A DNA stretch of 64,000 bases from Chloroflexota bacterium (lineage in GTDB: Bacteria; Chloroflexota; Anaerolineae; Anaerolineales; Villigracilaceae), in the NCBI GenBank assembly GCA_013388685.1, contig JACAET010000025.1, positions 1 through 64,000 on the forward strand. Direction: 5' to 3'. Below, piece after piece: positions 1 to 11,866 of the stretch; the stretch's first letter is position 1, and each line of letters begins with the position of its first letter. The position numbers and the translations under genes are program-made. The notes under the pieces are model-generated. The model worked only from the letters and a program-made list of their open reading frames with translations, was not told the DNA's origin and did no database searches.

Positions 1-3099
<3,099 letters not shown>

Positions 3100-3177
3100 T
3101 GGTTCCTCTCCTTGGAAATAAGTCTATCAACAAAATCGGGGACGGCGTATAGGCGTCCTGTACAAGAGACAAACAAA

Positions 3178-3213
3178 GGCAAGCGCTTCGAGGGGTTTCC
3201 TCAAGCGCTTGCG
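3178..3213 (-). terminator. Terminator-like hairpin between aminotransferase and rpoC
   Basis: The inverted repeat GCAAGCGCTT / AAGCGCTTGC is extended inside by CGAGG/CCTC. On the minus strand it is followed by CCTTTGTTTGTCTC, so it can end transcription of the upstream aminotransferase. rpoC would then need its own promoter in 3100-3177. Confidence 0.6.
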
Positions 3214-3311
3214 GTGTTTAATCATCCAATTTCATCCAACAGGTGAATTATACGCAGAAAGGTTGGGGAGTCAAGGAATTTTCCGTCCGATTCGCAGGGA
3301 AAATCGAGATT

Positions 3312-4712
3312 TTACGAGAGCAAACCTCTCGCGAACGCCAGGAGTCCCTGCACATCCTTGAAATTGGTGACCATGCCGACCGAAATACGCACGGCGCCGC
3401 TGGATTTGCCGTCAATGCAGTGACGAAAGTCTTCGATGGTCAGGCGGTTTTCGTGACCGGGCTGGGTGAAACAGACGTCCAGTTCCACGCGGGAGATGCC
3501 GAGCGCCACTTCTCCTGCACCGGGGTTGCAGAAACACCCCGTCCGCAGGGAAATATTGATTTTGTTTGCCTGTTCTTCGATGAAGCGGTGGTCGAAAGCC
3601 TTGTTGTCCCTGTCGTAGAAGTTGACGGTGACCGCCCCGCCTCTTCCCTCCATTCGGGTGGGTCCGTAGACCCGCACCAGCGGCACGCCGTTGCTGTGTT
3701 TCATCTCGGTCAGGTTTTTCAACAGCCAGCCGGTCAGACAGTGGACGCGTTCGCTGATGACATCGTAACCAATGGATTCGATGTGTTTCAACCCGATTTC
3801 AATGGCAGGGATGTTGAGGTAGTCGAGTGTGCCGTCTTCGAACGCGGCGGCGCCCTCGGCAAGGTAATACTTGCCGCCCTGCACCGAAGCGACGGTGATG
3901 GTGCCTCCGGCAAACCAGGGACGGTGCAGTTTTTCGAGGGCGGGTTTGCGCGCCAGCAAAGCGCCGATTCCGGTGGGGTAGCCGAACATTTTGTAGAAGG
4001 AGAGAGGAACAAAATCAGGCTTGACCTTGCTCAAATCGAGTTGGTTGGTGGGGACGAACGCGGCGGCGTCGAGCAGGACATCCCAGCCGTGGGCGTGCGC
4101 CTTTTCGATCCATTCGAGCGGATGTTTGACGGAGGAAAAGTTCGATTGGGCGGGATAGGCAAAAAGGTTGTGCCCGCTTGGGGAAGGCTGGGCAAGTTCA
4201 CGGTCGAGTTGGGAGGCGTCCACGCGCATATCGGGCAGGGCAACCGGAATGTAGGTCACCTCACCGCCGCGTGGGTGGGCAAATTCGCGGATCCCGTTCA
4301 CCGAATTGTGGTTGTCGAAGGTCAACAGGTAGCGTCCGTTTGCGAAGGGATACGATTCGCCGATGAGTTTCAGCGCGCCGCTGGCGTTCGAGGTGAAGAT
4401 GGCGAGGTATTCCCCGGGATCGGCGTTGAAGAATTTGAGGATGTATTCGCGCGTATGTTCGACCAGTTGCGTGGCGGCTTGCGAGGTGGGGTTGCTGGAG
4501 TGCGGGTTGCCGAAGACATGCTCGGCAAGCAGGCGGTGATGACGCCGCAACTGCGACTCGGCATACAGACCGCCGCCCGTGTAATCCAGATAGATATGAC
4601 CGCCCAGGTCGAGACGGGCGTATTCCACGGCGCGCAGATCGTCAATGAGATGGGTGGTGGGGTAAGTGGGAAACTCTCTCAAGAACGCCACAAATTCAGG
4701 ATCGGTTTGCAT
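3312..4712 (-). CDS. Class V aminotransferase, molybdenum-cofactor-sulfurase/cysteine-desulfurase-like
   Basis: This is a PLP-dependent fold-type I enzyme of 466 aa. The Schiff-base lysine is K241 in SFYKMFG, and the C-terminal half has TGCFCNPGAG, which resembles the NifS-like half of eukaryotic Mo-cofactor sulfurase (MOCOS) more than IscS. The FGNPHSSN segment is typical of class V enzymes. The C-terminal MOSC domain of MOCOS is absent, and the protein ends soon after the aminotransferase fold. Expected chemistry is sulfur or amino abstraction from cysteine or a related substrate; the substrate cannot be read from sequence. It is followed by a hairpin terminator, so it is probably monocistronic. 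Confidence 0.85.
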   Translation of the reverse strand: MQTDPEFVAFLREFPTYPTTHLIDDLRAVEYARLDLGGHIYLDYTGGGLYAESQLRRHHRLLAEHVFGNPHSSNPTSQAATQLVEHTREYILKFFNADPGEYLAIFTSNASGALKLIGESYPFANGRYLLTFDNHNSVNGIREFAHPRGGEVTYIPVALPDMRVDASQLDRELAQPSPSGHNLFAYPAQSNFSSVKHPLEWIEKAHAHGWDVLLDAAAFVPTNQLDLSKVKPDFVPLSFYKMFGYPTGIGALLARKPALEKLHRPWFAGGTITVASVQGGKYYLAEGAAAFEDGTLDYLNIPAIEIGLKHIESIGYDVISERVHCLTGWLLKNLTEMKHSNGVPLVRVYGPTRMEGRGGAVTVNFYDRDNKAFDHRFIEEQANKINISLRTGCFCNPGAGEVALGISRVELDVCFTQPGHENRLTIEDFRHCIDGKSSGAVRISVGMVTNFKDVQGLLAFARGLLS

Positions 4713-4761
4713 CTTGCCTCCGGGGCTATTTAACCACAGAGTCGGCTGTGATACAAACGGC

Positions 4762-4773
4762 TATAATACCCCC
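4762..4773 (+). promoter_or_regulatory. Leaderless-type promoter (-10 TATAAT 6 nt before ATG)
   Basis: A perfect TATAAT at 4762-4767 lies only 6 nt from the ATG at 4774, so transcription should begin at or next to the start codon. No Shine-Dalgarno sequence is present. No convincing -35 box is seen. Confidence 0.55.
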
Positions 4774-5787
4774 ATGCCTCAAATCTGCATTTTTCCGCGC
4801 GTGGAGGGACTTGCCGGGCCTGCTTCTTTTCGTCTCAAGCTGGAGGAGGGATTGCGCGCCCGCGGTGTGGACGTGACTCACGACCTTTCCGCGCCCGCCG
4901 ATGCCATCCTCGTTCTCGCCGGGACAAAACATCTGCTCCCGCTGTGGAGAGCGCATTCCCGCGGACGGCGAATCGTGCAACGCCTCGACGGCATCAACTG
5001 GGTGCACAGAAAACGAAAGACGGGTATCCGGCATTTCCTGCGCGCGGAATATGGCAATTTCATTTTGTCGTTCATTCGCGCCCGCATGGCGACCCGGCTT
5101 GTGTATCAATCGGAATTTTCTCGCCGGTGGTGGGAGGATTGGTACAGCGCGGCGCGTGTCCCTGCGTGCATCATCCATAACGGCGTAGATTTGAAGGTGT
5201 ATTCCGCCGGTCGGAACGACATCCCCGCCGAAGACAGATACAAACTCCTGCTCGTGGAGGGGAGCCTCGGCGGCGGGTACGAAATGGGTCTCGAGAATGC
5301 GGTCCGTCTCGCAGAAACCCTGCAGGACAAGCACACCTTGCCGACGGAACTCATCGTCGTCGGCAGGATCGAGGATGAATATCGGCAGCGCGTCGGGGCG
5401 AACGCCCGAATTCCAATCCGCTGGACGGGGAGTGTGCCGCGCGAGCGCATTCCCGAAATAGACCGTTCCGCGCATTTGCTCTTTTCCGCCGACTTGAACG
5501 CCGCCTGTCCCAATTCCGTCATCGAAGCTCTGGCATGCGGTCTGCCGGTGTTGGCGTTCGATACCGGCGCGTTGAAGGAACTGGTCCTGGGCGATTCGGG
5601 ACGCGTGGTGCCGTATGGGGGCGATCCCTGGAAGATCGAGCCGCCCGATATTCCTTCGCTGGCAGATGCCGCGGTCGAGATTTTGCGTAACCAGCCCCGT
5701 TTTCGAAGAGCGGCGCGTGAACAGGCGGAGAAAAACCTGGGGCTGGATCGAATGGTAGAAAAATATCTGGAGGTTTTGCTGGGTTAG
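4774..5787 (+). CDS. Glycosyltransferase family 1/4 (GT-B fold)
   Basis: This 337-aa GT-B glycosyltransferase carries the C-terminal nucleotide-sugar domain features: IIHNGVDL near residue 130, the linker WTGSVPRERIPEIDRSAHLL, and the donor-binding segment NSVIEALACGLPVLAFDTG. It probably transfers a sugar to a cell-surface glycan or lipid; acceptor unknown. An in-frame extension to 4666 exists, but the TATAAT at 4762 argues for the ATG at 4774. It lies 8 nt upstream of the NTF2-like gene, with a second glycosyltransferase after that, which suggests a small glycan operon. Confidence 0.88.
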   Translation: MPQICIFPRVEGLAGPASFRLKLEEGLRARGVDVTHDLSAPADAILVLAGTKHLLPLWRAHSRGRRIVQRLDGINWVHRKRKTGIRHFLRAEYGNFILSFIRARMATRLVYQSEFSRRWWEDWYSAARVPACIIHNGVDLKVYSAGRNDIPAEDRYKLLLVEGSLGGGYEMGLENAVRLAETLQDKHTLPTELIVVGRIEDEYRQRVGANARIPIRWTGSVPRERIPEIDRSAHLLFSADLNAACPNSVIEALACGLPVLAFDTGALKELVLGDSGRVVPYGGDPWKIEPPDIPSLADAAVEILRNQPRFRRAAREQAEKNLGLDRMVEKYLEVLLG

Positions 5788-5795
5788 GAGTTGCC

Positions 5796-6227
5796 ATGTC
5801 TGACCATGAAATCGTCGAATTTCTAAAAAAACATTTGCAAGCCATTCGGGACAACGATGTGCAAACTTATCATGAGACCACCGCCGAGGATCTGACGCTG
5901 TATGAATGGTGGGTCACGCCTCACCGCATTGACGGACGGCCCTTTCATGAGTTCATGATGAAAGCCAATGCCGAGCGCGGCGCGGTTTTCGGCGCGGAGG
6001 GACGGGGCAACGATGCCGTGCGATTCGATCTTTCGAATTTGCACATCCAGCGATACGGAGATACTGCAATCGCCAGTTTCACACTCTTGATCAGCGCTGT
6101 CGCGCCTGAAGGCGTGAAGGTCGTCTCCCATAACGAGAGCCGTGTGATGGTGAAGTTGAACGGCGCCTGGAAGGTCGTCCACGTACATAAATCCCCCGCC
6201 TGGCAGGCGCCGCATATTCCCGTATGA
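5796..6227 (+). CDS. NTF2-like / SnoaL-like fold protein (DUF4440 / CaMKII-association type)
   Basis: This 143-aa protein is the length of a single NTF2-like cone domain. It opens with a helix (EIVEFLKKHLQAI), has DLTLYEWWV in the middle, and ends with paired strands including SRVMVKLNGAWKVVHVHKS, the pattern of the SnoaL/CaMKII-association family. Such proteins are small-ligand enzymes or oligomerisation modules; no function can be fixed here. Its stop overlaps the ATG of the next glycosyltransferase (ATGA at 6224), so the two are translationally coupled. Confidence 0.75.
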   Translation: MSDHEIVEFLKKHLQAIRDNDVQTYHETTAEDLTLYEWWVTPHRIDGRPFHEFMMKANAERGAVFGAEGRGNDAVRFDLSNLHIQRYGDTAIASFTLLISAVAPEGVKVVSHNESRVMVKLNGAWKVVHVHKSPAWQAPHIPV

Positions 6228-7297
6228 ATCGTTTTCCCGGCAAACTCGCCCTGCAACAACGCGTCCTTCCGCACTACCGCGTCCCTTTCTTCGACCTGCT
6301 CGCCTCTGCCTGCGATAGGGGGATGAGTCTGTTTGCCGGTCTGCCGCGCCCGTCGGAGGGCATCACAACCGCCAGCCAATTTCACACTGCCGAATACCGA
6401 TTGGGCAGAAACCTCCATCTTTTTGGCGGCGCGTTCTACCTATGCCATCAACAGGCGCTGTTGACCTGGTTGCAGGAAGTCAACCCCGATGCCCTGATCG
6501 TGGAAGCCAATCCGCGCTGCATTTCCACACCCGCCGCCGTGCGGTGGATGCGCCGCCGCGGGAAGCCGGTTCTTGGCTGGGGGCTGGGGGCGGGCAGCGG
6601 CGGCGTGTTGTGGAAACACTTCGTCCGGCAGTTCGATGCGATGATCGCCTACAGCCGCCGCGGCGCGGGGGAGTATGCCGCGCTCGGTTTTCCGCAGGAG
6701 AGGATTTTTTTGGCGCATAATGCAGTGGCGCACGCGCCTCTCCAGCCTTTCCCGTCCAGACCTTCTTCCTTTGGCGTTCGACCTGTCGTCCTCTTTGTCG
6801 GCAGGTTGCAGGCAAGGAAACGGGTGGATGCCTTGTTGCACGTCTGCGCCAGACTTCAAAACGTGCGTCTGGTCATTGTGGGCGACGGACCGGAACGTGG
6901 AGCGTTGCAGTCGCTTGCGGAGAAGATTTTTCCCGAAGCGGAGTTTGCGGGGGAAAAGCGCGGGGAGGAGATCAGGGAATATTTTTCGCAAGCCGATCTC
7001 TTTGTCCTGCCGGGAACCGGAGGCCTTGCCGTTCATCAGGCGATGAGTCATGGCCTCCCTGTCATTGTTGCAAAGGGGGATGGGACGCAGGACGACCTTG
7101 TCCGCACGGAAAACGGCTGGCAGGTCCAGCCGGACGACTTCGACGCGCTGCTCTCTGCCATGCAAGAAGCCCTCTCGGATCCGGCGCGTTTGCGGAGGAT
7201 GGGAGAGGCATCCTATCGGATCGTGAAGGAGGAGATCAATATCGAAAGAATGGTCGCGGCGTTCGTCGCGGCGTTGAATGCGCTAACCGGCAAATGA
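6224..7297 (+). CDS. Glycosyltransferase family 4-like protein
   Basis: This 357-aa GT-B enzyme has an N-terminal acceptor domain with an arginine-rich start (LQQRVLPHYRVPFFDLL). Its C-terminal donor domain contains VVLFVGRLQARKRVDALL and VIVGDGPERGALQSL, and FVLPGTGGLAVHQAMSHGLP in place of the usual EXE acceptor loop. The start overlaps the preceding stop. Its 3' end overlaps the convergent STAS gene by 15 nt. Substrates are unknown. Confidence 0.87.
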   Translation: MNRFPGKLALQQRVLPHYRVPFFDLLASACDRGMSLFAGLPRPSEGITTASQFHTAEYRLGRNLHLFGGAFYLCHQQALLTWLQEVNPDALIVEANPRCISTPAAVRWMRRRGKPVLGWGLGAGSGGVLWKHFVRQFDAMIAYSRRGAGEYAALGFPQERIFLAHNAVAHAPLQPFPSRPSSFGVRPVVLFVGRLQARKRVDALLHVCARLQNVRLVIVGDGPERGALQSLAEKIFPEAEFAGEKRGEEIREYFSQADLFVLPGTGGLAVHQAMSHGLPVIVAKGDGTQDDLVRTENGWQVQPDDFDALLSAMQEALSDPARLRRMGEASYRIVKEEINIERMVAAFVAALNALTGK

Positions 7298-7684
7298 GCC
7301 GATCGCCTCCTCGATGTTGTTGAAGATCGGAATGGTCTGCAGAAAGCCTGTGATGCTCAATACGTAGTAGAGTTGCGGGTTCGGGCAGACCAATTTCAGG
7401 TATGGGGATTTGTAAGGCTCGCTTCTGCGCTGTTTCATTGATTCTATATCGCTTTGCGGGGTGAACAACTTGAAGATGTTCTGGATGGCGCGCAGCCCCG
7501 CGCTGGCAAGCACCTCCAACTCGGACATGTCGAGCAGCAGATACCGGATTCCGTCTTCGTGCGCCTGGCGGGCGCGGTCGAGCAGTTCGGCTTCCGTCGG
7601 TCCGTGAAGATGACCTTTCAAGTGCAGGATGGTCACGGATGATTTCCCCTGTACGTTGGACGCGCGAATGGTCAATTCGTTCAT
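7283..7684 (-). CDS. STAS-domain protein (anti-sigma-factor antagonist-like)
   Basis: This is a 133-aa single STAS domain: VTILHLKGHL, then YLLLDMSELEVLASAGLRAI, where the S/T after the LAS turn is the position phosphorylated in SpoIIAA-type antagonists. The ATG at 7684 is preceded by GGAGGAGAAAG; the upstream in-frame extension is not coding-like. No cognate anti-sigma kinase is in the window. It lies 47 nt downstream of comEC on the same strand and may be co-transcribed with it. Confidence 0.85.
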   Translation of the reverse strand: MNELTIRASNVQGKSSVTILHLKGHLHGPTEAELLDRARQAHEDGIRYLLLDMSELEVLASAGLRAIQNIFKLFTPQSDIESMKQRRSEPYKSPYLKLVCPNPQLYYVLSITGFLQTIPIFNNIEEAIGSFAG

Positions 7685-7731
7685 CTTTCTCCTCCGAGGG
7701 GTACCAGACCGATCGAAAACAAACGGGCTGG

Positions 7732-10215
7732 TCAGGGCGCGGGTGTCGTTGTTCTTTCCACATTCACCCACATTTGCGCGCCGTTTGTGGCGATTTCGAT
7801 CCAGCCATTCCAGTCGGTGCGCAGCAGGGCGTAATCTTTTACGATTTCGAGCGTGTCATCGTCGGGCAGTCCGTTCTCATTCGCCGCGCCTACGCTCAAC
7901 ACCACCACTTCCGGGTTTAAATTTACAACCCAATCCTCCGGATTCGATGCGGCGTAACCCGAATCTGCCAGCAACAATATGCTGACCGGCGCGATATTTT
8001 CGCCATATCCCAATTCGTCCAGCGCGTCGAAACTCATGCCCACCGGCAGCATCGCCCGAAAATTTCCGTATTCCAACAACAGCACCGCCCCGCGCGGACT
8101 CGTCGAAAGCACCGTCAGGGTTGCGCCGTCGCCCAGGTCGAGCACCTGGTCTTTTTTTGCCTCGGTAATGGGAATACCTTTCAGTGAAAGGTATTCGTTC
8201 AGAAAGCGCGAGGAGAAGGACGCCTGCCGATTGCCGCTCCATAACGCCTTGTCCGGCGGATAACGTTCCAGCACGCGCGGCAACGCCGCCACCTGTTCTT
8301 CGATTGTCGAAGCGACGATCAGCCAATCCAGCCGCCTGTCGAACGAGGAAATACGCCTGCCCAGTTCGTCGGACAGCGCGGTGACACTTTCACCGCCGTT
8401 GATCAGGATCGTCCTGCCCGAAGGCGTTCGAATCAGGATGCCGTCCGCCGATCCGATGTCCAGGAATGTCACGTGAAGGAGACCGTCGGGGATGGCGACC
8501 GCCGCGCGCCAAACCAGCAGGAGGGCGATCAACAGAAGGACCATGGCGCCTCCCGCGCCGACCAAGCCTGCCTTCTGCCCCAGGGAGCGAATTCGGTCTT
8601 TGAAATTGGACCAGCCAAGACCGCCGCCTTGCGAAATGAAGAAAGTTGCCGAGAAAAGCGTCGCGTAGGACAGAATCACGAACCAGCCCGAGAACTCCCC
8701 AAGAAAGAGCGTCCCGTGCGGCACGCGGTCGAACAATTCCACGACGCGGATGGTATACACGACGAAGGGCCACGCAACCCACGCGGCGAGTTGCCCAAGC
8801 GCGAACCAGACATGACTCAACAGCACCGCCAGCCCGCCGAGGATCATCACCGCCGGTTGCGCAGGCAGGATGAACGGGTTGGCGATGAACGACACGAGAG
8901 AAATACGCTGGAAGTGATATGCCATGATCGGGATGGTGGTTAACTGCGCGGCAAGGGTGAGCAGGACGAACTCGGAAAACAATTTTGCGGCTTTCTCGCC
9001 CGTGGAGTCGGGAAGGCGTCTGGTGATGATTCGATTCGCAAATTCCGAAAACGGTTCGGCGTACAGGATAAGCCCCAGCGTGGCGAAAAACGACAATTGA
9101 AAACCGACATCCCAGATGTAGCGCGGATTTACGAGACACATGATCAACGCAACCGCCAGCAGGGTGTTAAGCGCCACCTGCCTGCGTCCCACCTGCCGCG
9201 CCAGCAGCGCCAGCGTGCCCATGATGGCGGCGCGGACCACCGCCGCGTCCGCGCCGACCAGAAAGGTGTACAGCGCGATTCCCAAAATGGCAAACAAGCG
9301 TCCGCGCCGTTCGCCCAAAAAACGGCTGAAAAATTCGACGAACAACGCCGCAATGATGCTGATATTGAAGCCCGAAATGGCGATGATGTGCGCCGTGCCC
9401 GTATTCTTGAACGCCTCTTGCAGTTCCCGGGTGAGACCCGTATCCACGCCCAGCAGGATGCCCGCCAGCAGGGACGATTCCGGGTCGGGGAAGAGGCGGT
9501 GGATATTTTCGAGCGATCTTTCCTTGAACGCGTAGAGTACTCTGAAGACCGGGTTTCCCGCGTATCCCGGAAGGATGGTGACGCTTGCGGAGGACATGTA
9601 AGAGTGGATGCCTTGCGCGGCAAGATATTCGCGATAGGAAAAATCCTCGTTCTCCGGAGGGGTCTGCAACCTGCCGCGCAGGCGGATCCTCTGACCGTAT
9701 TCGAAGATCTGGTTGTTCGAGACGCGAACGAGCACCAGTCCATGTACTTCGAGATCGCCGTCGCCGGTGTCTACTTTTTCCACCTGCACGCGCAGGTTGG
9801 TGTAGGAGTCGCGATAGTCGGCGGGTTCGGTGAGGAAACCGGTCACGAGCAGGTCGTATTCCCGGTCGTTATAAAAGGCGGCGTGAAAGGCGTCGAAGGA
9901 GGGAACGGAAAGTTGGAAGCGCGCCGCGCCGAGCAGGAGGGCGGAGGCAAGAAGGAAGGGAAAAGGTTGCAGGCTGGCTCTCAACCATGCAGGGGCGAAC
10001 GAAAACGAACCGGGAAGAAAAGAGGAACGCTGAGCGATGCGTCCAAGGATGGCAAGGGCGATGAACGCCAGAGCCAATACCGCCCACACCCACCAGGGAA
10101 GTGAAACCGACTTTCCCAGCACAATTCCCGCGAGACAGAAAAGCGAAAACCACATCAGCGGAGGCTGTGCAGTCAATCGTTCCCAGGGGGATGAAGGAGG
10201 ATTCGCCGCCTGCAT
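7732..10215 (-). CDS. comEC: ComEC/Rec2-family DNA-uptake channel protein
   Basis: This 827-aa membrane protein is the predicted DNA translocation channel of natural competence. The N-terminal membrane region and the OB-like soluble domain (about residues 100-230) are followed by the Competence core with HIIAISGFNISIIAALF near residue 280 and many transmembrane helices to about residue 590. A C-terminal beta-lactamase-like domain begins at FLDIGSADGILIRTPSG. In family members this domain has a metal-binding SHxDxDH motif; here the matching stretch reads IVASTIEEQVAALP, so the metal site looks lost. A TATGAT 11 nt upstream of the ATG may be its -10. Confidence 0.92.
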   Translation of the reverse strand: MQAANPPSSPWERLTAQPPLMWFSLFCLAGIVLGKSVSLPWWVWAVLALAFIALAILGRIAQRSSFLPGSFSFAPAWLRASLQPFPFLLASALLLGAARFQLSVPSFDAFHAAFYNDREYDLLVTGFLTEPADYRDSYTNLRVQVEKVDTGDGDLEVHGLVLVRVSNNQIFEYGQRIRLRGRLQTPPENEDFSYREYLAAQGIHSYMSSASVTILPGYAGNPVFRVLYAFKERSLENIHRLFPDPESSLLAGILLGVDTGLTRELQEAFKNTGTAHIIAISGFNISIIAALFVEFFSRFLGERRGRLFAILGIALYTFLVGADAAVVRAAIMGTLALLARQVGRRQVALNTLLAVALIMCLVNPRYIWDVGFQLSFFATLGLILYAEPFSEFANRIITRRLPDSTGEKAAKLFSEFVLLTLAAQLTTIPIMAYHFQRISLVSFIANPFILPAQPAVMILGGLAVLLSHVWFALGQLAAWVAWPFVVYTIRVVELFDRVPHGTLFLGEFSGWFVILSYATLFSATFFISQGGGLGWSNFKDRIRSLGQKAGLVGAGGAMVLLLIALLLVWRAAVAIPDGLLHVTFLDIGSADGILIRTPSGRTILINGGESVTALSDELGRRISSFDRRLDWLIVASTIEEQVAALPRVLERYPPDKALWSGNRQASFSSRFLNEYLSLKGIPITEAKKDQVLDLGDGATLTVLSTSPRGAVLLLEYGNFRAMLPVGMSFDALDELGYGENIAPVSILLLADSGYAASNPEDWVVNLNPEVVVLSVGAANENGLPDDDTLEIVKDYALLRTDWNGWIEIATNGAQMWVNVERTTTPAP

Positions 10216-10392
10216 GAATGTCGTTTATCATAGCATGGAATTCGATGGACAGGATAGAATTCAAATCAGGAATTTGGTGTTCCGTTAGAAACGATCGAAC
10301 CCCATTTTGTTCAGCCTGATGTTCGAAGAGGCGGAGACTCTCGAACCCCGAAAGAAAGGTAGCTTCGTATTTCAGGCATCCCGGCGATAAAA

Positions 10393-11850
10393 ATGTCTGC
10401 GTGCAAACTCATCCTCGTCACCGGCGCGACCGGCTATGTGGGCGGACGTCTCGTGCCGCGCCTGCTCGAAGCCGGGTATCGCGTGCGCGTCCTCGTCCGC
10501 GACCCGGCGCGCCTGCGCGGACGAACATGGCTGGATAAGGTGGAGATCTTCGGCGGCGACGCCCTCATCGAAGACGCATTGACCGAGGCATTGAAGGGCG
10601 TTTCGGTCGCCTACTATCTCATCCACGGCAGGCAGGGCGGCAAGGACAGCGCAGAGCGCGATATGCGAGCGGCGCGCAATTTTGCTCATGCCGCCGAACA
10701 AATGAAAGTGGAACGCATCATCTATCTTGGCGAACTGGTTGACCCGGCATCCGATCTCTCCCCTTATTTGCGCGCAAGGCACGAAACGGGTTACATTCTC
10801 CGTCATGGCGGCGTTCCGGTCACGGAATTTCGCGCCGGCATGATTGTCGGCTCCGGTTCGGTCTTGTTCGAAATGATCCGTTATCTCTCCGAACGTGAAC
10901 CGGTGCTCATTTGCCCGGCGTGGTTCTTCTCGCATGCGCAGCCGATTGCGATACGGGACGTGCTCGCCTATCTCATTGCCGCCCTGGACGCGCCGGAATC
11001 CGCCGGTCGGTTGATCGAAATCGGCGGCCCCACCCGTCTCACATATGCGGAGATGTTGCTCGAATACGCAAGGGAACGCGGACTCACGCGCCTCCTCATC
11101 CGCACGCCGTTTCATGCGCCGCGTCTTTCGGCGTATTGGGTGCATATGGTCACTCCCATCCATTGGCGTCTGGTGCTGCCGTTGATCGAAGGGTTACGCG
11201 CCCAACTCATCGTCCGGGATGAAGCGGCGAGGAAATATTTCCCGCAGATCAAACCGATGGACTTTCGCACGGCTGTCCGCCTCGCGCTGGGACGCATCCA
11301 GAGAGACAACGTGGAAACCAGTTGGTCCGACGCGCTGGTCACCGTGGCGGGGGATCTCAAGCCCTATACGTTCACTGTCGAGCAGGGCATGTTTATCGAA
11401 ACGCGCCAAATGCTCCTCGATCTCGAACCGGAGAGCGTCTTTCGTTCGTACACGGGGATCGGCGGAGAGCGCGGCTGGCTCTACATGGATTGGGCTTGGG
11501 GCATTCGCGGCTGGCTCGATAAGGCGGTGGGCGGGGTGGGCTTGCGGCGCGGACGGCGTCATCCCGATGAGGTGCGAGTCGGAGAATCGCTGGATTTTTG
11601 GCGCGTCGAGGCGGTGGAAACAAACCGCCTTCTGCGCCTGCGCGCCGAAATGAAACTGCCCGGTAAGGCGTGGCTCGAATTTAAATCAGAACCTCGAGGC
11701 GACCAGACCCTCTTTACTGTCACCGCCTATTTTGCGCCGCACGGTCTGTTGGGTTTTCTCTACTGGTATGCCATGTGGCTTCCCCATCGCTTCATTTTCG
11801 ACGGGTTGACGCGCAGGCTCGCTTCACGCGCCAGGGTATTGGCGCATTGA
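10393..11850 (+). CDS. NAD(P)-binding atypical SDR fused to DUF2867
   Basis: This 485-aa protein has an N-terminal Rossmann domain with LILVTGATGYVGGRLVPRLL (TGxxGxxG at residues 10-17), the fold of NmrA/atypical SDR proteins. From about residue 310 it has a C-terminal DUF2867 domain ending LLGFLYWYAMWLPHRF, which resembles a START-like or membrane-associating tail. Related proteins are annotated as epimerases; substrate unknown. It is followed 16 nt later by a shortened paralogue. No good ribosome site precedes the ATG. Confidence 0.85.
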   Translation: MSACKLILVTGATGYVGGRLVPRLLEAGYRVRVLVRDPARLRGRTWLDKVEIFGGDALIEDALTEALKGVSVAYYLIHGRQGGKDSAERDMRAARNFAHAAEQMKVERIIYLGELVDPASDLSPYLRARHETGYILRHGGVPVTEFRAGMIVGSGSVLFEMIRYLSEREPVLICPAWFFSHAQPIAIRDVLAYLIAALDAPESAGRLIEIGGPTRLTYAEMLLEYARERGLTRLLIRTPFHAPRLSAYWVHMVTPIHWRLVLPLIEGLRAQLIVRDEAARKYFPQIKPMDFRTAVRLALGRIQRDNVETSWSDALVTVAGDLKPYTFTVEQGMFIETRQMLLDLEPESVFRSYTGIGGERGWLYMDWAWGIRGWLDKAVGGVGLRRGRRHPDEVRVGESLDFWRVEAVETNRLLRLRAEMKLPGKAWLEFKSEPRGDQTLFTVTAYFAPHGLLGFLYWYAMWLPHRFIFDGLTRRLASRARVLAH

Positions 11851-11866
11851 TCCGCTTTCACTGTCC

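Noticed and set aside
3243..4733. 496-aa plus-strand ORF opposite the aminotransferase
   Set aside because: The minus-strand frame has the PLP lysine and TGCFCNPGA motifs; the plus frame has none and no ribosome site.
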